A model generated the notes under the pieces. The model saw only the letters and a program-made list of their open reading frames with translations, made no database searches and was not told where the DNA came from. The position numbers were made by a program, and so were the translations under genes. Of a DNA stretch of 64,000 bases, positions 56,842 to 64,000 are shown piece after piece. Numbering within the stretch: position 1 is the first letter of the stretch; each line of letters starts with the position of its first letter. This DNA is from Leucogyrophana mollusca (Eukaryota; Basidiomycota; Agaricomycetes; Boletales), in the NCBI GenBank assembly GCA_021014945.1, contig MU266328.1, forward strand, positions 186,001 to 250,000, in the 5' to 3' direction.

Positions 56842-59726
56842 CTTCCATTGAATCCCGTGCGTAGGCGACAGTTTCAACGTTCAACGGTCAAGTCTTTAGC
56901 GCGACGGCTCCTTGAACGTTGAGGATATAGGAGCGTGGGACACTACTGGGCTAGTGCTCACTGTGGCTGAGAGGCTTCGGCAGACTTATGGGCCTGAAGC
57001 TTTGCAACTCAAACTGGGATGGGGTGGCTCGCTCCAATTGGGCGGTGGTTGATTTGCTTTGCTCTAAGATGGCATCATCGACAAGGTGCTATGCATGAAA
57101 TCGGACCGATAACAGAGGTTTACTAGGAACTATCAGTTGTCCTGCATATGTCGCCCTCCTCAGGGTCTTCCGAGTCGTTCGAGATATTCAGTGCAGTATC
57201 ACCTCTGTGTGGGAAGTGAATTGGTCTCAATTCAATCAGTTAAGAATGTCTATCCACTAATATCTCGGGACGTGAGGAATACACACATTCCCGTCTATTC
57301 TACAAAGGAGGGAGGGGCTTAACTCAAAGTACGTGGACACTCTGGCAGAGGCTTGTCTGAACCCCGATATCGTCAGAAACTACTCCGTCGAAATGACAGT
57401 GTTACCGCACTTACACAGATCAGATAAGCTGCAGGTACCATAGCTAAGGCTTGCCCACCTGCGCAACCTGCATGACCAAGCGTCCGACCGCTGGGGGATC
57501 ACTAGAGACTACCCAAGACCTTAGTAGTGAACGATTCAATGCCATCGCCGAGGACCTGCGCGTGCAGGTTTAGTATAGTACGGGAACCAGAGTGATGAGA
57601 GGAGTGGTATGAAAATTCGATGTTACCGTCGTATACAATGGTGTTGTTGGGAGTTCTACAAGGGGGCGGTCAAGTGACAAAGAAGTGCATTTAAGACTGG
57701 CAGAAGGTGTTGGGAGAAAAAGAACGAAGGGGTGACACTGGATGGAACGTGAGTTATTTCTTTCCTGTGGGGAATATAAAACTGGGCCAGCTTTTGGGAG
57801 GTGAAAACCAAAGGCCCGCGTCGATATGAAGTATCGCACCATCAAAGGCGTAGGTGCTTGAAGAAGTCGAAGTTGACGGTTCTCTTCGGACTGTAGTAAA
57901 TCTGTTCCAATGTTCGACGTATCAATTAGGCTCGATATAAGTCGGATCTAGTGGTTCGTTTTTATAGCAGAATATCCAAACGGTGAAAAAATCCAGGAAT
58001 TGCAGGGTGAAATTGAGGGTGGCATGTAAAGTGGCAGTCGCAGAGTGTTTGTTTGCCAGGTCGCCAGGTGGATCCGAATCGGGGGCTGAACTATCTCCTG
58101 CCATCAAGCCTTGTGTATGAACAAGAACATTTTCACAGCTCCGTACCTTCGACCCACCTTACCTTTTGGTCTTCACTGTCCTGCAGCTGCATCGGGTAAC
58201 ATCGGGGGATCTGGAATACGGGTGGACGTTCGGCCAAAATTCCGTAGCGGTGGCCGTATCCTGGATGGAACCTGGACATATTTGCGCATTATTTACCGGC
58301 CTCCTCGCGCTCTTCTTGTCGACCATGATTCGGTGACTGGTCTAACACGCTCGACAAAAGGTTGTACCCGATTCAAAGGATGGCTTGGAAGCCTGGAGCA
58401 TCATCACGACAGTTGCGCGATGGCACCATCAAAAAATCTGGTCTTTCGTTTTATGCCTGCGGTGCTCTTGGGGCTTGGTTCTTGACGCTATCTATCTTGA
58501 TGCTTGCGGTGTCTTCAGGGACCTTTGATGTCACGGATCGGGCTTCAAGGTCATCTCGCTCTTGCGTTGCTCACGAGGGGCGGCGGATTAGACGGGCAAT
58601 AATCAAACTTATCATCGAGTTATCAAGGTATGTCTTCGTCCTTGGGTATCATTTTTTTTTACATCTCTTGATGATGGGTGTGACCCTGTTGAGGGGCTAC
58701 TGAGGGGCACTATTGTTCGCTCAGTTGCAAAAAGGGGAGCTTGTTCTGCGAGTTTGATGGGATTGGCTTTCAGGATCTTGATATTCATGCGTTGTGAACC
58801 TTCTTGGAGGACGAAGTTGAGCTGCATTCATGGATTCATTGGTGTTCGTCTGAAAATGTGACTTGCCTACATACACGCCGTGTGATGGCGGGGCGTGACT
58901 TGTGACTTGCTGTTCTAGGTCACCAGCTGTCACGCCTCAAAGCTCTGTGAAGGGGTCGCTCTGAAGGAGCTCGATTGGATTGTCAGAGCGTAATAGCATA
59001 GTAGACGCACGGCAAGATTGGGAGCTATATGCTGCATAGCTGTGGTGAAGGCGCTGATGGCGCTACTTGTGTGGTCTTGTGTGGCGAGATGGAGGCTAGT
59101 TCCCGAGTTTTGAGTGGCCTGCTGACGTCCAAAGCCCCAGCCCGGGACAAACCTCCCTGCGCGGAACACTGCAGGCCTCGCGCGAGTTCGTGCAACGCTA
59201 AATATCTGTGACGGGAGACATGCAAGAGGGACCCAGCTGCGCTGACCATGAGTCTCTTTCAGGTTTTCGACCACAACGTTGTTCGGGTCTCTGTTTGGCG
59301 CGAAGTTGAGCAGCAGCACGAAGGCGAACACATGCTCGCCGCCCAGCATACAAGTGAAGTTTTAGAATGGACTCTCAAATCGGACGGATCGTCACGATCG
59401 CCCACAAACTACTCACGACAATATTGTTAAATACGCCACGGGTGCAAATTGACTCGACCTGCCTCGAACGTGACCATATCCAGAGGGTCAATCACCTTTT
59501 GCAGATTACGCCGTTTATGCAATCCCGCTGCAGGGTCCCGATAAAATGGCAGCTCCCGTCTTCTGGCCTTTTTTCTTCGCTTTCTTCTTTATCTTAGCCC
59601 ACCACGTTGACCAGTAATAAAACCTCCACCCAACTTGAAGGGAACTCTTGAATGCATCCCCGCAACGTTCCCTACCCTTCAATATCTCTCGTTCTCTCAC
59701 TCTCCTCTCAAAGCCCAACCGCTGCT
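56842..59726. other. Gene-poor stretch
   Basis: 2.9 kb without a convincing gene. Frames of 91 (57570-57845, minus), 124 (58111-58485, plus), 113 (58362-58703, plus) and 139 codons (58930-59349, minus) match nothing I know. One plus-strand piece at about 58139-58330 looks like a membrane-protein exon and is listed separately. No RNA gene was recognised. Confidence 0.45.
58139..58330 (+). other. Possible exon of an unannotated or decayed membrane protein
   Basis: After a TTTCACAG acceptor-like site, one frame reads LRTFDPPYLLVFTVLQLHRV, then EYGWTFGQNSVAVAVSWM and ICALFTGLLALFLSTMIR. It ends at CGG followed by GTGACT. The WTFGQ motif and flanking hydrophobic runs recall the last exons of small multi-pass membrane proteins of mushrooms. 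I could not join it to further exons on either side, so it may be a relic or chance. Confidence 0.25.
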
Positions 59727-60214
59727 ATGCGCATTCCCGGCAACGGTCCATCAAGGACCTCTCGCGGCCCTCCATTCCCTAGATCTTTATCAGGCGACGA
59801 GTTTATGGTAAGTTATCTTTAAATGTGCATGTAAAGAGCCTCAAGTGGAGCGAACACGGCAGAATACCGTCGACGACCGCACATTTCTTGATACACCATC
59901 AGCACCACATACTAGCTCTACATCTATGGTTCGTTTACAGTTCTAAAATCGAGGCTTCCGGCTGATGATACGCTTCCGTCTGCATCTTTAGCCTATCATG
60001 TACGAGCAGGATGAAACCGCTGTCAACCTCAACGCAGCGCTTCACTCCGGCGACTCCGTGTTCACGACCAACAGGAGGCGGCGTCTCAGCTTGTCCGACA
60101 CTGTCGTCGTAGGTTGTCACTCTCGTACCAGCGATAATGGTGCTGATTTTGTATATCGTGTATCTCCAGGACCTCGCCCTTGCCATGATGCGCAAGCTGC
60201 TGCGTTCGACGTAG
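59727..60214 (+). CDS. Small hypothetical protein
   Basis: Not recognised. A four-exon model gives about 107 residues: MRIPGNGPSRTSRGPPFPRS LSGDEFM / NTVDDRTFLDTPSAPHTSST / PIMYEQDETAVNLNAALHSG, DSVFTTNRRRRLSLSDTVV / DLALAMMRKLLRST. Introns of 55, 61 and 61 nt have good GT-AG ends and keep the frame. The product is Ser/Thr/Pro-rich with an RRRRLSLSD stretch (basophilic phosphorylation-type site) and a short amphipathic C-terminal helix. Read without the last splice, the frame continues to 60255. A CT-rich leader precedes the ATG. It could be a regulatory or disordered protein; there is no homology evidence. Confidence 0.5.
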
Positions 60215-60661
60215 ATGCTCCAAGTTCATCTCCGTGTGATAGAGTAAAGCGATGAATGGCCGGATTTTCTTAATCTCTGCATCTATAATATAATGCTCCT
60301 TCAAATACACGTACAAGAGCAGGCACCCGTAGCCCGTGTTACATACCGTAGATACACACCTATTGAATTACTATCGTCATTGATCCTGGTATCTTATTCA
60401 ATATTGGTTTTGCTTGACTCCAGTTTGACTCCTGACTTCGACCTAGGGGGAACGACCAGCATCGTGACTCAAAAATACCAAGATAACGCCTGCAATATAT
60501 CAATGGTGATACGGGTATAACACTTGTACATGTTCCGCGTTCCCAAACCGCACCGCCATGTTGGCGGTTTCCCGAACAACATCTGACAGAGTCCAATTCT
60601 CAGGAGTAAAGGGATACAAAGATGACATGGTACTCGTTGGTACCATAGATTCGGTAAACGT
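60215..60661. other. Convergent intergenic region
   Basis: 447 bp between the small plus gene and SEC9 (minus). It should contain both 3' UTRs. No distinct element was seen. Confidence 0.45.
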
Positions 60662-61842
60662 CTACTTGATCCTCTTAAGCTGCAGGGACAGTCAATAGAC
60701 AATTGACACGGACGTAAATGCGACATACTCTTTCAGTGTTCTTGAAGACATTGTTGTCCAAGTTAGTAGCCTTCTCCTCGATCCGGCCAATCCTGCTGTT
60801 CTGCTGGTCTAGTTCCTGACCCATCGCCATGCCCAACGCCTTTAAGCCCTTGGTCACGTTGTGGATTTCATCTAGGTTGTCATCAAGTTCGTCTTCAATT
60901 TCATCATCCGAGGCTCCTCCTTCAAATTGATATCGCTTGCGCTGCTCTTTCCTAGCACCCAGTTGCTCTGCGGTGCGGAATCGAGAGCCAGCACCCTCGG
61001 ACGTGAGGCCTTCATCGTCCTGGCGGCCATAAGTCGCAGCGCGACCAAGGCGATTCTGCGTGTCTCTGATATCCGTCATGGCCTTCTCGCGCTCATCCCG
61101 CTCGTCATCATAGCGTTGCTGAAGTTTGGCCTCCTGGGCGGCGCGTTTCGCATCTTTGTTGAAAGTTATGACGGGACGGAAAATGGAACGATTCAGCTGC
61201 TTGAGCTCGTCGATTTTGTCCTCTGCGCGGACGGTATGGCTCTTCGACACATCAAGGTGGCGCTCAGTGTTGGCCAATTTCTCTGTTAAAAGGGTGAGAG
61301 GCAGTTGCATGATGCTCACGGACGTATCACATACCTGACTGGTCTCCAAGCCGATTTATCGTGTTTCGAGCGGTTTCCTCGGCTTCTCGGGCGAGTCGCA
61401 GCGCATTCCTCGTAGAGTTGACGCTCTCTTGTTTCAAGAACCTCGTCTGCTGTTTGATGCCCTCAACATCCTCATCGTTCTCTTCCCCCGGAGGAGGCTC
61501 CCTTCCTATAGCAGGCCCATCAAAGAATCGCCCTGATCCTGACTTCTCGGGATTGTACCCTGCAAACAATTCGCCGCGGTTCTTGTCTAGCTGAGGGCTG
61601 CTTGCGTTGTACTTGTCCCCAGAGTAGCTTTTGTCGTCATACGAATTTTGAGACGCAGTTCTACTGGGGGGGTTAGTGTTGTAGGGATCTGGGCCGTCTC
61701 GACTTGGAACATAGGTGCTAGCGTTGGAACGGTAACTAGGGAGCGGGGACGTTCCTCGAGGAGAGCTGCGAGCATTATTCGCCGCAACCTCGGACGGAGG
61801 GGGAGGAATGAGATTCTTGCTTTTGCTCTTGAATAGCGGCAT
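60662..61842 (-). CDS. SEC9: SNAP-25-like Qbc-SNARE SEC9 (exocytosis)
   Basis: Plasma-membrane t-SNARE light chain that pairs with an Sso-type syntaxin and Snc-type synaptobrevin to fuse secretory vesicles. The N-terminus MPLFKSKSKNLIPPPPSE is followed by a Ser/Tyr/Pro-rich disordered region to about residue 110. The Qb SNARE helix is GIKQQTRFLKQESVNSTRNA, LRLAREAEETARNTINRLGD / EKLANTERHLDVSKSHTVRA. A linker runs RPVITFNKDAKRAAQEAKLQ. The Qc helix is HNVTKGLKALGMAMGQELDQ, QNSRIGRIEEKATNLDNNVF, ending NTERLKRIK. Zero-layer glutamines fall at SVNSTRNA-adjacent Q and ELDQQNSRI. There is no TM segment, as usual for Sec9. Two introns (about 61282-61334 and 60679-60727). Confidence 0.93.
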
Positions 61843-61920
61843 TTCTCACAATGGATACGAAAAGATGGTGGTGAAGCTTTGAAGGGCTACGGTCACCGAT
61901 GTTACAGTTATAGTACGGGT

Positions 61921-61926
61921 CACGTG
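61921..61926 (-). promoter_or_regulatory. CACGTG box in the SEC9/MPP10 spacer
   Basis: GTCACGTGAC at 61919-61928 sits 79-84 bp before the SEC9 ATG and about 8 bp after the MPP10 stop, in a spacer of only 91 bp. Confidence 0.4.
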
Positions 61927-61933
61927 ACTCCCG

Positions 61934-64000
61934 CTAGCTCTTGCCCTTGCTTTTGCCGAGATCCTTGCTCCTCTTCCCAACGACAGTGACACCCTTTCCG
62001 CTCTTCACTATGCTCTTCAGAGCTGCTTCCTTCTGCTTCTTCACGCCTCTCACTTTTGCGTATTTATCCACGCTTTTGTCAAGAGCATCCCGGGTCTTCT
62101 TCCGTGCTTTGCGCTCCTTCGTCCGCAACGCTCGCTTTTCGGTGGGGGTCAGTTCGCTGCGTGCGCGAAGGTCAGATGAAGGCGCAGAAAATATTTCTTC
62201 AGGGGCTAGCATTGAAGACGCCGATTTTGTTGTTGGCAGCGCGGATTCCAAGGTCGCGGCAGCAACGTTCGCAACGGTAGATATGCTTGCTTTCGGCTAC
62301 AGAGATACCCATCAGATCCATCAGAGCACAACGTCGGTAGTGCACCCACTTGTTTTGGGACGTAGTGCGCATTGCACAACGCGTCCAGTTTGCTGCATAT
62401 ACTGTCCCATAGTTTTCCGATCTCCTCATGCTCCTTCTTCAGCTTACCATCTCGATCGTCCCCTGTAGAGCCAGTTTGTGCGGCAGTGTATTCGTTCTCA
62501 TATATTTGAGCTAGCGACTGGGTCGACTTCGTATCTTGGAGTTCGAAGAGGCGCGATGGAAGGAATGGTTTGTCGTCCATTGGACGAACGCGAACAACAT
62601 CGTCATAACGACTTTCTGAGATGCGTGCCTTGATTCTCTCCTCCAGCCCTTGCACGACCTCTTCGGTGATTACAGGGACTGCCTTCATGGCTCGCTCAAA
62701 CTCCAAGTCTTCCTGCAACAGCGAGTCGTGAGGGCGAGCTTTCGATGTTGCTTCACCCATGAGAACCCAGTCCTTCTTAGCGACGTTTTCATTCTCGAGC
62801 TCTATAATTTGAGCTCGTAACTCAGCCATTCGTTTTTCGTGAGCGGAAAGATCTGTTTGAGGTGAATAATGGCTAAGGGGACGAGAGCCGGAATACATAC
62901 TGGTTTGTGGTTCCTCCTCCTCGGCAAATAAGTCGTCTTTCAGTCGCTCGATCGTTGCGCGACCTTCCTCGCTTTCGTCATCGTCCTCTGCGCTCTGGCT
63001 GTTGTCATGTTCGAATGCAAAGCCAGGTTCATCGTCTTCGCCTTCAGAGTCGTCTTCCTGGTCATCACCTCGCAGTTCTCCGTCATCCAACTCATCTTCC
63101 TCACTGCCCTCATCATACATCGCGGACACAGGTAACCCCTTGCCTATTGCCCGAATGTTCTTTACCTTGACTTCGTCGTGGAAACGAACTTTTGATGATT
63201 TTGCGAGTGGCTTTGGTTTTTCCGAACGCGATGGGGCATCGAAGAAGTCCTTATAGAATGGTTCTGACAGTTTGAACTGTCAATACCTGATATCCATTGG
63301 TTAGTGAGCACATACCTTCGCCAGCACCTTCCAGATCTTCTTCGTCGAAGTTTTCGACATCGTCGACGGGCTCAAAGAGGTCAATACCGAGGTCTTCATC
63401 ATCAGAATCCTCTGCATCTGCACCTTTTCGGAGTCTTCCCTTGGACACCGCTCTCGCTTCGGCTTCTTCTGTTTCGGCATTGAATGCGGCCAGATCGAAA
63501 AAGCCATCATCAAGTCCAGAATGACCGCCTACTTTTCGCTTTTGGCCTCTTGGTGGTTTGGATTTAATCACATCGAGGAGGGACGACGGCTCGTCTCCAT
63601 CAGAACCTTCGTCTTCATCCTCGTCCGATGATTCGTCCCGTAGTTCCGCAAATTCTTCTTCCTCTTCGCTCCCGTCATCTCCGCCCTCGTCAGAATCTTC
63701 CTCTTCACTGTCTTGATCAAAGTCCTCGCCCAGGGCATCACCCATCATCATATCTTCCCCGTCAATCGCCAAGTCCTCGTCATCCGCATCCTCCTCTTCT
63801 TCCTCATTTTCAGCGTCCTCTCCCTCGCCGTCCATCGCCGCCTCCAGAGTCTTACACACCCGGGCTGCTCTCAGATCCAGTTGCTCCCATATCTGGTCCT
63901 CGTTCATGCCATCTACAAACAGCGAGGGTAACGGTGTATCCTCTAGAGCGATTCTCTTCGGCACCTTCTCTACCGGGCTTGGACTCCGTTTCCGTTTAGC
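61934..64000 (-). CDS. MPP10: U3 snoRNP protein MPP10 (5' end missing)
   Basis: Component of the SSU processome with Imp3/Imp4, needed for early 18S rRNA cleavages in the nucleolus. The first codons lie beyond the right edge: the frame is open to the last base, reading AKRKRSPSPVEKVPKRIALE. Then LPSLFVDGMNEDQIWEQLDL, two long acidic regions, GGHSGLDDGFFDLAAFNAET, PFYKDFFDAP-type residues and KVRFHDEVKVKNIRAIGKGL. Further on come RMAELRAQIIELENENVAKK, DWVLMGEATSKARPHDSLLQ, EDLEFERAMKAVPVITEEVV, DVVRVRPMDDKPFLPSRLFE, SQSLAQIYENEY-like SLAQIYENEYTAA and a Lys-rich C-terminus KKTRDALDKSVDKYAKVRG to GKSKGKS. The ENEVAKKDWVLMGEA and FELQDTKS-LAQIYE blocks are diagnostic. Four introns seen. Confidence 0.93.

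Noticed and set aside
58930..59349. 139-codon minus-strand open frame
   Set aside because: No recognisable family, and other frames over the same bases are also open; probably chance in a GC-balanced stretch.
63628..63999. Pro/His-rich plus-strand frame at the right edge
   Set aside because: Antisense shadow of the acidic MPP10 N-terminus.
1..64000. Search for CRISPR arrays, transposon ends, rRNA or a biosynthetic/defence cluster
   Set aside because: No regularly spaced repeats, no transposase or reverse transcriptase, no rRNA, and no co-directional pathway cluster seen on either strand.

Overview
The window is 64 kb of a fungal nuclear genome, almost certainly a basidiomycete and most likely an Agaricomycete. 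Genes carry many short introns (about 48-65 nt, GT-AG, often with a CTAAC/CTGAY-like branch site), are densely packed on both strands, and include families typical of mushrooms: a PriA/CPL1-like Cys-rich secreted protein, a Ser-rich GPI-type protein, an expansin-like double-psi beta-barrel protein, and several proteins of unknown function. No rRNA, tRNA, CRISPR array, transposon or viral gene was recognised. Coordinates are CDS ends (start to stop codon, introns included). Splice junctions were worked out by hand from reading frame and GT/AG sites, so the multi-exon models are good but not transcript-proven.

Layout. 1-6.6 kb: REV3, catalytic subunit of DNA polymerase zeta (minus, 3' end cut by the left edge), then a glucose-6-phosphate 1-epimerase. 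6.6-8.8 kb: about 2.1 kb with no convincing gene. 8.8-14.2 kb (plus): PP2A scaffold subunit A, the PriA/CPL1-like protein, a small secreted protein. 14.6-21.6 kb: DUF4870/Tic20-like membrane protein, ribosomal protein S24, centractin (ARP1), a small membrane protein, an SVIP-like p97/Cdc48-binding protein, and GPI2/PIG-C. 22-35.5 kb (all minus): a bZIP factor, APC4, the DEAD-box helicase DRS1, and a large RasGEF with an N-terminal degenerate Ras-like domain. 35.6-42.8 kb: SurE-family nucleotidase, GPI-type GH16 glucanase, ribosomal protein L15, a conserved protein of unknown function. 42.9-50.3 kb (minus): MFSD1-like transporter, class 3 lipase, four-TM MARVEL-like protein, MYG1, a Ser-rich secreted protein. 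50.6-56.8 kb: a DAYWxxY-motif protein, the expansin-like protein, an SRA-YDG protein and a coiled-coil/CCCH zinc-finger protein. 56.8-59.7 kb: a second gene-poor stretch. 59.7-64 kb: a small hypothetical protein, the Qbc-SNARE SEC9, and MPP10 (5' end cut by the right edge).

Functionally this is a mostly housekeeping segment (translesion synthesis, ribosome biogenesis and ribosomal proteins, cell cycle, phosphatase and Ras signalling, GPI-anchor synthesis, secretion, dynein motility) mixed with wall/secreted proteins. There is no metabolic or defence cluster. The most unusual features are: a higher-order (A-B-C)x2 duplication of six Cys/aromatic repeats in the PriA/CPL1-like protein; the RasGEF with a degenerate GTPase domain; three ATGs at 7-nt spacing in three frames at the start of the CCCH gene; and CACGTG boxes placed about 80-105 bp upstream of four start codons.
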